From the NCBI GenBank assembly GCA_023423475.1, contig JAFAFN010000090.1:1-21041 (forward strand): a DNA stretch of 21,041 nucleotides. Reading direction: 5' to 3'. The position numbers were made by a program, and so were the translations under genes. Below, one piece after another: positions 7,748 to 14,580 of this stretch (its first letter is position 1; every line of letters starts with the position of its first letter). This stretch comes from Actinomycetes bacterium (GTDB lineage: Bacteria > Actinomycetota > Acidimicrobiia > Acidimicrobiales > Microtrichaceae). The notes under the pieces are model-generated. The model was not told where the DNA came from. It was given only the letters and a program-made list of their open reading frames with translations, and searched no databases.

Positions 7748-9117
7748 CAGACCTCTGCTGTCCAGTCGCGTGTCTCGATGATCTCCTTGACGCGAGCCAG
7801 GAACGCCGCGGCGTAGGCACCGTCGAAGGCCCGGTGGTCCCACGACAGCGTGAGGTTGCCGACGGAGTGGATGCCGATCGACTCGTTGCCGAACTCGTCG
7901 GTGACGACGACGGGCTGACGAGCCACCCCGTCGGTCGAGAGGATCGCGACCTGGGGCTGGTTGATGATCGGGATCACGAAGAGCGTGCCGTAGCTGCCCG
8001 AGTTGGAGATCGTGAACGTGCCGCCGGAGAGCTCGTCGGGGCCGAGCTTGCGGTTGCGGGCCCGGTCGGCGAGGTCGTGGATGTCGCGCCCGATCGCACG
8101 GAGGCGCTTGTCGTGGGCGTTGCGCACGACCGGTGCGAGCAGGCCCTGGTAGTCGAGGTCGACCGCGATCGACAGGTGCACCTCGTCGTGCAGCACGACC
8201 GAGCCGTCGCCCATCGAGGCGTTCATGTGCGGGAACTCGTGCAGCGCGTCGACCACGGCCCTCGAGATGAACGGCAGGTAGGTGAGCGAGAAGCCCTCTT
8301 CTGCCTTGAACTCGGCCTTGACCGCACGTCGCACACGCTCGACGCCCTCGAAGTCGACCTGCATGGCGGTGACGGTGTGGGGCGCTGCGGCCTTCGAGGC
8401 CACCATCGCCTCGCCGGTGAGCCGGCGGATGTTGTTGAGCGACTCGGTGCGGTCGCCGCTGCCCGGCACGAGCGGTGCGACCGACGGCGGCGCCGGGGTG
8501 GTGCGCGGTGCGGGCGCTGCGGGAGCAGCTGCAGGTGCCGCGGGAGCGGCAGGGGCGGCTGCAGGACCGGCGGCGGCCTTGGCGTCGATCTGTGCCAGCA
8601 CGTCGTCGCGGGTGATCCGCCCTCCGACGCCGGTCCCGGTGATGCTCGCGGGGTCGAGCTGGTGCTCCTCGACCAGGCGTCGCACGAGCGGCGACAGCAC
8701 GGCGCCGGTCGCCGCGGGTGCGGGCTCGGCGGCAGGCGGTGCTGCGGGAGCGGGGGCGGGCGCCGGCTCGGGAGCCGGGCTGGGCTCGGGAGCCGGGGCC
8801 GGAGCGGCCTCGGCGACGGGAGCAGGCTCGGGGGTCGGCTCGGCGGCAGGGGCGGGCTCGGCCGGAGCCGGCGCGGCATCGCTGCCGTCGCCGAGCACGG
8901 CCAGCACGGTGCCGACGTCGACGGTGTCGCCCTCTTGCACTCGGATCTCGCTGAGGACGCCAGCGGCAGGTGCGGGCACCTCGGTGTCGACCTTGTCGGT
9001 CGACACCTCGAAGAGCGGCTCGTCCTCGGCGACCGACTCGCCGACCGCCTTGAACCACCGGGTGATGGTTCCCTCGGTGACGGACTCGCCGAGCTGCGGC
9101 ATCACGATGTCGGCCAT
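7747..9117 (-). CDS. sucB: 2-oxoacid dehydrogenase E2: dihydrolipoamide acyltransferase
   Basis: This 456-residue E2 core of a 2-oxoglutarate or pyruvate dehydrogenase complex starts at ATG 9117, with AAGGGA eight or nine bases upstream; the frame extends to 9213 but without family similarity. Domains in order: one lipoyl domain (2-77, lipoyl-lysine Lys42 in EVSTDKVDTEV), an Ala/Pro/Glu linker (80-137), a peripheral-subunit-binding domain (about 140-178), a second Ala/Pro linker (181-218), and the catalytic acyltransferase domain (about 225-456) with His428 and Asp432 in SWDHRAFDG. The GESVTEGTITRW start matches the SucB/DlaT type of actinobacteria, where one E2 may serve several complexes, so the substrate is uncertain. 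It is coupled to lipB-lipA by a one-base overlap: E2 is the protein those enzymes lipoylate. Confidence 0.93.
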   Translation of the reverse strand: MADIVMPQLGESVTEGTITRWFKAVGESVAEDEPLFEVSTDKVDTEVPAPAAGVLSEIRVQEGDTVDVGTVLAVLGDGSDAAPAPAEPAPAAEPTPEPAPVAEAAPAPAPEPSPAPEPAPAPAPAAPPAAEPAPAATGAVLSPLVRRLVEEHQLDPASITGTGVGGRITRDDVLAQIDAKAAAGPAAAPAAPAAPAAAPAAPAPRTTPAPPSVAPLVPGSGDRTESLNNIRRLTGEAMVASKAAAPHTVTAMQVDFEGVERVRRAVKAEFKAEEGFSLTYLPFISRAVVDALHEFPHMNASMGDGSVVLHDEVHLSIAVDLDYQGLLAPVVRNAHDKRLRAIGRDIHDLADRARNRKLGPDELSGGTFTISNSGSYGTLFVIPIINQPQVAILSTDGVARQPVVVTDEFGNESIGIHSVGNLTLSWDHRAFDGAYAAAFLARVKEIIETRDWTAEV

Positions 9118-9185
9118 GGTGGGGTTCCCTTCGGGGGTGCGACTGGGTCGAGTGGCGTGTTGCGCGGTCGCAACAGCACCATCGT

Positions 9186-9233
9186 ACTTGTCTCCAACTT
9201 GTCTTGTGACCACCCCCGGGTGAACTCCCGGGG
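9186..9233 (-). promoter_or_regulatory. Direct repeat and inverted repeat in the E3-E2 gap
   Basis: The 121-base gap between lpdA and the E2 gene holds two structures. Just past the lpdA stop is CCCCGGG-TGAACT-CCCGGGG (9214-9233), a perfect 7-base stem that could terminate or attenuate lpdA transcripts. Next comes ACTTGTCT at 9186-9193 and again at 9197-9204, which is a direct repeat with an 11-base period, about one helical turn, 69-88 bases upstream of the E2 start. This suggests a protein-binding site or promoter for E2. It is seen directly, but its role is inferred. Confidence 0.35.
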
Positions 9234-9238
9234 TCGAC

Positions 9239-10657
9239 TCAGCCGTGCAGCGATCGACCGGTGAGGGCGAGCACGGATTCGCCGAACAGCTCGGTCAGCG
9301 AGGGGTGCGGCTGGATGAACTCGGCGACCTCGTCGACGGTCGCCTCCCAGTTCACCGCCAAGTAGCCGCCCGAGAGCTGCTCGGTCACCCAGGGGCCGAC
9401 CATGTGCACGCCGAGGATGCGGCCACCGGTGCCGTCGGCCTGCTTCTCGGCGATGATCTTCACCAGTCCGTCGGTCGCCCCGATGATCAGCGCCCGGCTG
9501 TTGCCGGCGAAGCGGTGCTTCGAGACGATGACGTCGTAGCCCGCCTCCTTCGCCGTCGCCTCGGAGTGGCCGGCGAAGGCGACCTCGGGCTGGCAGTAGA
9601 TGGCCCACGGCACCTTCGAGTAGTCGACGGGCGTGGGCGACTCGCCCAGCAGGTCCTTCACGATGACGATCGCCTCGGCGAAGGCGACGTGCGCGAGCTG
9701 CGGCGTCGCGATCGCGTCGCCGACCGCCCACACCGACGGCTCGCCCGTGCGGCACCACTCGTCGACCTCGATATGGCCGCGGTCGGAGACCTTCACGGCG
9801 GTGTCGCCGGTGAGCAGTCCGTCGGTGTAGGGCACGCGACCGACCGACACGACCACCAGGTCGGTCTCGATCGTCTCGCCCTCGCCGTAGGACACCACCG
9901 TCGAGCCGTCGGCCGCGCGGGTGTGGCCCGACACGACGACGCCGGCCTTGACGTCGATGCCCTTCTTCTTGAACGACTGCAGCACGGCACGCGTGACGTC
10001 CTCGTCGCAGCCGGGCAGCACCTTGGGCAGTGCCTCGAGGATGGTGACCGAGGCACCGAGGTCCGCGAGGGTCGAGGCGAACTCGCAGCCGATGGCGCCG
10101 CCACCGATGACGACCGCCCGGCGCGGGATGTGCGGGATGTGGAAGAACTCGTCCGAGGTGACCACCGAGGCGCCATCCGGCTCGAAGCCCGGGATCACAC
10201 GAGGGACCGAACCGGGAGCGAGCACGACCGCGTCGCCGGTGATGGTCGTGCGCTCGTCGTCGCCGATGATCTCGACGGTGCGCTCCGCACCGAGGGAACC
10301 GAAGCCGTTGAACACGGTGACCTTGCGGTTCTTGAGCAGGCCGGTGACACCACCGACCAACTTGTCGATGACCGCCTGCTTGCGCTCGAGGGTGACACCC
10401 CAGTCGACCGACTTCGGCTCGACCACGACACCGAACTCACCGGCGTGCTTGACGGTCCGGACGATCGCCGCGGTCTCGAGCAGCTCCTTGGCAGGGATGC
10501 AGCCACGGTTCAGGCACGTGCCGCCCAGCTTGTCCTTCTCGACGAGGGCGACGTCGAGCCCGGCCGATGCGCCGTACAACGCGGTGGCGTAGCCGCCGGG
10601 CCCACCTCCGATCACCACGAGATCGAAGTTCTGGGGGGCGTCGCTCTGCTCGGTCAC
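9239..10657 (-). CDS. lpdA: Dihydrolipoyl dehydrogenase (E3)
   Basis: This 472-residue FAD/NAD disulfide oxidoreductase reoxidises dihydrolipoyl groups on E2 and passes electrons to NAD+. The FAD-binding GGGPGG is at 17-22, the redox disulfide Cys48/Cys53 in GGTCLNRGCIPAK, the NAD-binding GGGAIGCEF at 185-193, the second FAD motif with WAVGDA at 310-315, and the C-terminal His451/Glu456 base pair in HPSLTE (HPTLSE in relatives). Length is typical. I use GTG 10657 as start, since the protein then begins ten residues before the conserved FDLVVIGGG; no strong ribosome site is visible. Upstream in-frame codons to 10909 lie in repetitive intergenic DNA and are not credible. It leads an E3-E2-lipoate synthesis cluster. 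Confidence 0.93.
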   Translation of the reverse strand: MTEQSDAPQNFDLVVIGGGPGGYATALYGASAGLDVALVEKDKLGGTCLNRGCIPAKELLETAAIVRTVKHAGEFGVVVEPKSVDWGVTLERKQAVIDKLVGGVTGLLKNRKVTVFNGFGSLGAERTVEIIGDDERTTITGDAVVLAPGSVPRVIPGFEPDGASVVTSDEFFHIPHIPRRAVVIGGGAIGCEFASTLADLGASVTILEALPKVLPGCDEDVTRAVLQSFKKKGIDVKAGVVVSGHTRAADGSTVVSYGEGETIETDLVVVSVGRVPYTDGLLTGDTAVKVSDRGHIEVDEWCRTGEPSVWAVGDAIATPQLAHVAFAEAIVIVKDLLGESPTPVDYSKVPWAIYCQPEVAFAGHSEATAKEAGYDVIVSKHRFAGNSRALIIGATDGLVKIIAEKQADGTGGRILGVHMVGPWVTEQLSGGYLAVNWEATVDEVAEFIQPHPSLTELFGESVLALTGRSLHG

Positions 10658-10680
10658 AGCGCCGAGACTATCGCGACGGA

Positions 10681-10693
10681 TCAGATGATCTGA
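10681..10693. promoter_or_regulatory. 13-base palindrome 23 bases upstream of lpdA
   Basis: TCAGAT-G-ATCTGA is a perfect palindrome about the central G. It covers the stop codon of the 29-residue peptide and precedes the lpdA start by 23 bases. It could be a small operator for lpdA; no known regulator site is matched. Confidence 0.3.
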
Positions 10694-10770
10694 GCGGCTT
10701 GCACGGCGAACGCGACCAGGATGGCCAACCCGCAGACGAGTGCCAGGACGATCAACATGCGCGTGCTCAC
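10681..10770 (-). CDS. Small single-pass membrane peptide (29 aa) upstream of lpdA
   Basis: GTG 10770 opens a 29-codon frame ending in TGA at 10681-10683, 23 bases before the lpdA start. The peptide has MSTR, then about 20 unbroken hydrophobic residues (LIVLALVCGLAILVAFAV), then QAAQII. This is exactly the shape of a single transmembrane segment with the N-terminus positive. An internal ATG five codons in is an alternative start. There is no strong ribosome site, and 29 codons can be open by chance, but the run of hydrophobic codons is unlikely to be random in such GC-rich DNA. The stop codon overlaps the palindrome TCAGATGATCTGA. I do not recognise a family. Confidence 0.5.
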   Translation of the reverse strand: MSTRMLIVLALVCGLAILVAFAVQAAQII

Positions 10771-10783
10771 CCGGCCACCGTAG

Positions 10784-10841
10784 GTCGCCTACTGGGGCCG
10801 GCGGAAAGCGGAGTCGCCTGCTGGGGCCGGCGGAAGGCGGA
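10784..10841. repeat. Two tandem copies of a 29-base unit in the lpdA/dprE2 divergent region
   Basis: The unit at 10784-10812 is repeated immediately at 10813-10841 with 27 of 29 bases identical; the differences are at 10791/10820 and in the AAAGCGG/AAGGCGG segment. Each copy contains CTGGGGCCGGCGGAA. It lies upstream of both divergent genes, 56 bases before the DprE2-like start, so it may carry duplicated regulatory sites or be a recent slippage duplication. Confidence 0.85.
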
Positions 10842-10896
10842 GCCGGTATCGTCGCGGTGTTCGCAGACGCGGGTTCCGCCCGAGGGAGAGGTCGAC

Positions 10897-11661
10897 GTGC
10901 AGGACGCACTCGGAGAAGTTCAGTCGGTTCTGGTGCTCGGAGGAGGCTCCGACATCGGTCGTGCGCTCTGCCTCAAGCTCATCGCCGGCCGCACCCGTCG
11001 GGTGGTGCTCGCCGGACGCCCGGAGGACGGCATGGAGTCCGTCGCCGAGGATCTCACCCGTGCGGGCGCGCAGGTCGACATCCGCCACTGGGACGCCACC
11101 GACGTGGCCAGCCACCCGAAGGTGCTCGGCGACATCTTCGACGAGTTCGGCGACTTCGACCTGGTGTACGCACCGGCCGGCGTGCTCGGCTCGCAGGAGG
11201 CGTTCGACGCCGATCCGGCCTTCGCTGCCAAGGCGGTCGAGATCAACTTCGGTGGACTCGTCTCGGCCAGCCTCGTCGTCGCCCAGCGCCTCAAGGAGCA
11301 GGGCCACGGCACGCTGGTGCTCATGTCGTCGGTCGCCGGCCTGCGCGCACGCAAGGACAACTTCGTCTACGGCTCGACGAAGGCCGGGCTCGATGCCTTC
11401 GCCCAGGGACTCGGCGACTCGCTCGTCGGCACCGGGGTCAAGGTGGTCGTGGTCCGACCCGGCTTCGTGCACACCAAGATGACCGAGGGCATGGATGCCG
11501 CCCTGTTCTCGACCACTCCGGAGAAGGTCGCTGACCTGATCGTCACGGCGCTCGCCAAGGGCACCGAGGTCGTCTGGGCGCCGCCGGTGCTGCAGTACCC
11601 CTTCTTCGTCTTCCGTCTGCTGCCCCGTGCCATCTGGCGCCGGGTGAGCGAGCGGGGCTGA
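10897..11661 (+). CDS. dprE2: DprE2-like short-chain reductase (decaprenylphospho-erythro-pentofuranosid-2-ulose 2-reductase)
   Basis: This 254-residue classical SDR starts at GTG 10897 with GGGAGAGG upstream. In mycobacteria DprE2 completes, with the flavoenzyme DprE1, the epimerisation of decaprenylphosphoryl-ribose to the arabinose donor for cell-wall arabinan. Supporting features: the DALGxxQxVLxLGG start (residues 3-16), the nucleotide-binding GGGSDIG at 15-21, catalytic Ser144/145 (MSSVAG), NFVYGSTKAGLD with Tyr158 and Lys162, RPGFVHTKMT at 187-196, and the C-terminal AKGTEVVWAPP followed by a Phe-rich LPRAIWRRV tail. These match my memory of mycobacterial DprE2 along the whole length. 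No DprE1 gene is in the window, so the exact substrate is inferred. It is followed seven bases later by an epimerase gene in the same operon. Confidence 0.8.
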   Translation: MQDALGEVQSVLVLGGGSDIGRALCLKLIAGRTRRVVLAGRPEDGMESVAEDLTRAGAQVDIRHWDATDVASHPKVLGDIFDEFGDFDLVYAPAGVLGSQEAFDADPAFAAKAVEINFGGLVSASLVVAQRLKEQGHGTLVLMSSVAGLRARKDNFVYGSTKAGLDAFAQGLGDSLVGTGVKVVVVRPGFVHTKMTEGMDAALFSTTPEKVADLIVTALAKGTEVVWAPPVLQYPFFVFRLLPRAIWRRVSERG

Positions 11662-11668
11662 TCCTCCC

Positions 11669-12538
11669 GTGAAGGTCGCCGTCACCGGAGCCAGCGGCCT
11701 CATCGGCACGGCGCTCACCTCGTCCCTCGAGGCCGACGGCCACGACGTCATGCGCGTGCAGCGCGGTCGCGACTGGGACCCCGAGAAGGGCACGGTCGAC
11801 CGCGCCGCCTTCGAAGGGCTCGACGCAGTGGTGCACCTCGGCGGCGTCGGCATCGCGGACTCGCGCTGGACCGCCGCGCAGAAGGGGCGGGTGCTCACCT
11901 CTCGCACCGCGGGCACCACGCTGCTCGCCGCCACGCTCGCCGGACTCGACGCTCCGCCGTCGGTGCTGCTGTCGGGCAGCGCGATCGGGTACTACGGCGA
12001 CCACGGGGACTCGATCATCGACGAGTCCGCCTCGGCCGGCGACGACTTCCCCGCTCGCGTCTGCATCGAATGGGAGGCGAGCGCCGCTGCGGCCGTCGAC
12101 GCCGGCATCAGGGTCGCCTTCCTGCGCACGGGCGTCGTCCAGGCGACCGAGGGCGGCGCGCTCGCCAAGCAGCTGCCCTTCTTCCGGCTCGGCCTGGGCG
12201 GCCGAGCGGGCTCGGGGCGGCAGTTCCTCAGTTGGATCACCCTGCGCGACGAGGTGCGTGCCATCCGCTTCCTGCTCGAGGCCGACGTGAGCGGCCCGGT
12301 CAACCTGGTCGCACCCGAGCCGGTGACCAACGCCGAGTACACCAAGGTGCTCGGCGCCGCGCTGCACCGGCCGACCACGATCCTGCCGATGCTCGGACCA
12401 CGACTGCTCTACGGACGAGAGCTCGCCGACTCGCTGCTGCTCACCAGCCAGCGGGTCGTGCCGTCGGTCCTCGTCGAGGCCGGCTTCGACTTCGAGCAGC
12501 CGACGTTTCCGGGAGCGCTCGCCTCGGTGCTCGGCTGA
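11669..12538 (+). CDS. TIGR01777 family NAD-dependent epimerase/dehydratase-like protein
   Basis: This is a 289-residue protein with a GTG start at 11669, seven bases after the DprE2-like stop. It has an extended-SDR Rossmann start (VAVTGASGLIG, 3-13) and motifs typical of the YfcH/SulA-like TIGR01777 family: HLGGVGIAD.RW (56-67), SGSAIGYYGD (102-111), RTGVV, an FLSWI.L.DEV.A segment near 197-207, and GPVNLVAPEPVTNAEYTKVL (about 211-230) leading into the DUF1731-like C-terminus. The substrate is unknown in this family. In Mycobacterium tuberculosis a family member (Rv2216) sits between dlaT and lipB, so its proximity to the E2/lipB-lipA block here is notable. Confidence 0.88.
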   Translation: MKVAVTGASGLIGTALTSSLEADGHDVMRVQRGRDWDPEKGTVDRAAFEGLDAVVHLGGVGIADSRWTAAQKGRVLTSRTAGTTLLAATLAGLDAPPSVLLSGSAIGYYGDHGDSIIDESASAGDDFPARVCIEWEASAAAAVDAGIRVAFLRTGVVQATEGGALAKQLPFFRLGLGGRAGSGRQFLSWITLRDEVRAIRFLLEADVSGPVNLVAPEPVTNAEYTKVLGAALHRPTTILPMLGPRLLYGRELADSLLLTSQRVVPSVLVEAGFDFEQPTFPGALASVLG

Positions 12539-12636
12539 GCGTCGACTCACCGCTGGCCCACCGCCTCGGCGACCCGATTGAGTGAACGGCGGGTGTACGC
12601 CAGACTCTGGGCTCCACAAAGTGAGAGGCCGCAACG

Positions 12637-13191
12637 ATGATCAGAGTGAACCGGAAGACCCGCGTGGCAGCAGTGGTCGGCGCAGCCGTCCTGGTGCTGG
12701 CCAGCAGCTCGGCGGTGGCCCGTGAACCGATCTCGCCGGACGCGCTGAAGTCCGGCGTCCGCGCCAGTGCGCCCGTGCCCAGCCTCTTCGTCCCGCTCAC
12801 CCCGTGCCGCGTGCTCGACACCCGCTCGGGTGGCGGCGGCATCTTCGTGCAGAATGACCAGGGCCAGTACCAGGTCTCGGGTGTCGGCCCGAACTTCGCG
12901 CTGCAGGGCGGGGTCGCGAACGGCTGCGGCGTCGACGTCGCGAACGCGGTGGCGGTCGAGGTCTCGGTCACCGCGGTGACCCCGCAGGGCAACGGCTACC
13001 TGCGTCTGTGGCCGAGCGACGAAGGCATGCCGAACGCGACCTTCCTCAACTACTCGAACGGCCAGAGCATCACGAACACCGGTGCGGTGGCGTTGTCGCT
13101 GGTGTTCCAGAACGACCTCCGGATCCAGAACTTCGGGGGCCGCACGCACGTCGTGATCGACGTGCAGGGCTACTACGCGGCAGCCGCCTGA
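12637..13191 (+). CDS. Secreted protein with LxPxRVLDTR beta-domain
   Basis: This is a 184-residue exported protein. GAGAGG lies eight bases before ATG 12637. Residues 1-28 are a signal peptide (basic RVNRKTR, hydrophobic core, cleavage likely after AVA28). The mature part starts with FVPLTPCRVLDTR at 51-63 and ends with HVVIDVQGYY, with VANAVAVEVSVTAVTPQGNGYLRLWP in between. This is the cell-surface domain widespread in actinobacteria and other soil or marine bacteria, where it often occurs in multidomain exoproteins; here it stands alone. Cys57 and Cys98 could form a disulfide. Function unknown; extracellular location is well supported. Confidence 0.85.
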   Translation: MIRVNRKTRVAAVVGAAVLVLASSSAVAREPISPDALKSGVRASAPVPSLFVPLTPCRVLDTRSGGGGIFVQNDQGQYQVSGVGPNFALQGGVANGCGVDVANAVAVEVSVTAVTPQGNGYLRLWPSDEGMPNATFLNYSNGQSITNTGAVALSLVFQNDLRIQNFGGRTHVVIDVQGYYAAAA

Positions 13192-13212
13192 ACCGACCTC
13201 GGCGCCGCAACT

Positions 13213-13260
13213 CCCGCCTGAGGTGCGGGGTGCGGTTTCCCACCTGACGGCGGGGTGGGA
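13213..13260 (+). terminator. Possible terminator hairpins after the RVLDTR protein
   Basis: Two short perfect stems lie 22-69 bases past the stop: CCCGC (13213-13217) with GCGGG (13225-13229), followed shortly by GGTTT, and TCCCACC (13238-13244) with GGTGGGA (13254-13260). Either could end transcription before the SRPBCC gene. Support is positional only. Confidence 0.35.
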
Positions 13261-13266
13261 CAGGAT

Positions 13267-13282
13267 GTCGATCCGGATCGAC
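13267..13282. promoter_or_regulatory. Perfect 16-base palindrome upstream of the SRPBCC gene
   Basis: GTCGATCCGGATCGAC reads the same on both strands and ends 31 bases before the SRPBCC start codon and 17 bases or so before its ribosome site. A perfect 16-base palindrome in a 122-base gap suggests an operator. No known family site is recognised. Confidence 0.4.
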
Positions 13283-13313
13283 GTCGGCCCGCCCCGCCGC
13301 ACAGGAGGCTCAC

Positions 13314-13775
13314 ATGAGCAACAACGACCCCGCTCGTCACGTCTCGGCAACTCGCGTCGTGGCAGCAGACGCGCAGTCCCTGTTCGACGTCGTCGCGGAT
13401 CCGAGCCTCCACCACGTCATCGACGGGTCCGGCTCGGTCCAGGGTGTGCGCGGTGGCGCCCGCAAGCTGTCCCTCGGCGACCGCTTCTCGACCAAGATGC
13501 GCATCGGCGTGCCGTACCTGATCTCGAACAAGGTCGTGGAGTACGACGAGGGCCGACGCATCGCGTGGTCGCACATCGGCGGCTGGCGCTGGCGCTACGA
13601 GTTCGTGCCGCTCGACGACGGCACCACCGAGGTGACCGAGACCTTCGACTGGTCGACGGCCAAGCCCGGTGCGGGCGCCTACGCAGCGAAGTGGGCAGGC
13701 AAGAACCAGAAGGCGATGGCCTCGACGCTCTCCCGACTCGACGCGTTCGTCACGAACACCTCGTCGTCGCTCTGA
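13314..13775 (+). CDS. SRPBCC superfamily (polyketide cyclase/dehydrase-like) protein
   Basis: This 153-residue protein starts at ATG 13314, preceded by an excellent AGGAGG at seven bases. It follows the START/Bet-v1-like SRPBCC layout: a first strand (SATRVVAADAQSLFDVVADP, 11-30) leading to the LFDVVADPSLHHVIDG helix pair, curved beta strands with RFSTKMRIGVPYLISNKVVEYDEGRRIAW (58-86), WRWRYEFVPLDDGTTEVTETFDWS (91-114), and a long C-terminal helix. Such proteins bind hydrophobic ligands in a deep pocket; the small actinobacterial members are mostly uncharacterised. It is followed eight bases later by the HAD phosphatase gene, so the two are likely co-transcribed. It is cytoplasmic. Confidence 0.88.
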   Translation: MSNNDPARHVSATRVVAADAQSLFDVVADPSLHHVIDGSGSVQGVRGGARKLSLGDRFSTKMRIGVPYLISNKVVEYDEGRRIAWSHIGGWRWRYEFVPLDDGTTEVTETFDWSTAKPGAGAYAAKWAGKNQKAMASTLSRLDAFVTNTSSSL

Positions 13776-13783
13776 GCCACGAG

Positions 13784-14482
13784 ATGTCCTCCCCCGACGC
13801 AGAGGGAACGGCCGACCGACCGGTGCGACGCATCGCCGCGTTCGACTTCGACGAGACGCTCACCCGGCACGACACGCTGGTGCCCTTCATGGTCCGCGCC
13901 GCGGGGCCGCTGCGGTTCGCACTGGCGTGCGTGAAGGTGCTCGTCGCGGGGATCCGGGGCCAAGTCGCGCTCGGCGACCGCGACGCGGTGAAGGAGCGGC
14001 TGCTGCGGCTGCTGTTCGCGGGACGGTCCGAGGCGCAGCTGCGACGGCTGGCCCAGCAGTACGCCCGCACGATCCTGCACGACCGACTCGATCCGGCGAC
14101 CCTCGAGCGACTGCGCGCCCACCTCGCCCGTGGTGACGAGGTGCTGTTCGTCTCGGCCTCGCTCGAGTACTACCTGCGCCCCGTGGCCGAGACACTCGGC
14201 ATCCACGACGTCATCGGCGTCGAGCTCGCGGCGGTCGACGACGTGCTCACCGGTGAGCTCGCCCATCCCAACGTGCGCGCCGAGCAGAAGGCCATCCGAC
14301 TGCGCGAGCGCCTGGGCCAGCCCGCCGAGGGGCCGCTCGAGGGCATCGAGCTGTGGGCCTACGGCAACTCCTCCGGCGACCACGCGCTGCTCGAGCTGGC
14401 GGACCATCCGTACTGGAGGGGACGTCCCGCCAAGCTGCCGTCGGGCTCACGCCAGTTCGACCCGGGTCCGTTGGGAGCCTGA
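13784..14482 (+). CDS. HAD-IB family phosphatase/hydrolase
   Basis: This 232-residue haloacid-dehalogenase subfamily IB protein (SerB/CicA-like) starts at ATG 13784; the frame is open upstream but overlaps the SRPBCC gene in another frame. All four HAD motifs are visible: motif I DFDETLT with nucleophile Asp21 and acid Asp23; motif II FVSAS with Ser124; motif III Lys169 (EQKAIRL); motif IV YGNSSGDHALL with Asp199. The helical cap between residues 30 and 110 is of the IB type. Relatives dephosphorylate small phosphoesters or lysophospholipids, and the substrate here cannot be read. It probably forms an operon with the SRPBCC gene. Confidence 0.9.
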   Translation: MSSPDAEGTADRPVRRIAAFDFDETLTRHDTLVPFMVRAAGPLRFALACVKVLVAGIRGQVALGDRDAVKERLLRLLFAGRSEAQLRRLAQQYARTILHDRLDPATLERLRAHLARGDEVLFVSASLEYYLRPVAETLGIHDVIGVELAAVDDVLTGELAHPNVRAEQKAIRLRERLGQPAEGPLEGIELWAYGNSSGDHALLELADHPYWRGRPAKLPSGSRQFDPGPLGA

Positions 14483-14580
14483 CAGTCCCTAGGCTGACAT
14501 CAGGTCCATCGACCCGATCTCACCCGTCCGATCACCCACCCAACGCAGCCACCGCGTCTGCACCACCACGGAGGAACAAC

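Noticed and set aside
3902..7816. A 1304-codon open frame on the plus strand, opposite the acyl-CoA dehydrogenase, SCP2-like and LipB-LipA genes
   Set aside because: It is antisense to three confidently identified genes whose domains and active sites are intact. Its product is Arg/Asp/Val/Leu-rich without motifs, as expected from stop-poor GC-rich complementary strands.
8460..8880. Low-complexity Ala/Pro repeats that could be taken for a coding repeat array or recombination hotspot
   Set aside because: They are the ordinary interdomain linkers of E2 proteins, placed at the expected domain borders.
5972..9058. A single 1028-codon frame that would join the E2 region to LipB-LipA
   Set aside because: Upstream of 7747 this frame is out of phase with E2 and encodes Arg-rich nonsense; E2 is in the other frame with full domains, so the real fusion begins at 7747.
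9214..9233. A possible restriction-like or origin element (CCCCGGG/CCCGGGG)
   Set aside because: Better explained as a short hairpin after lpdA; no DnaA boxes or AT-rich unwinding region nearby.
7834..9264. A 476-codon plus-strand frame rich in Gly and Arg opposite the E2 gene
   Set aside because: The Gly/Arg repeats are the complement of the Ala/Pro linkers of E2; no family pattern.
9245..10693. A 482-codon plus-strand frame opposite lpdA
   Set aside because: Shadow of lpdA; composition dominated by Val, Asp, Arg and His without structure or ribosome site.
10789..11934. A 381-codon minus-strand frame opposite the DprE2-like and epimerase genes
   Set aside because: It crosses two well-supported genes and the tandem repeat; no recognisable domain.
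14472..14500. TAGGCT -10-like hexamer upstream of the 61-residue protein
   Set aside because: No -35 at proper spacing, and the site sits at the HAD stop with nearly 90 bases to the gene; too weak to annotate.
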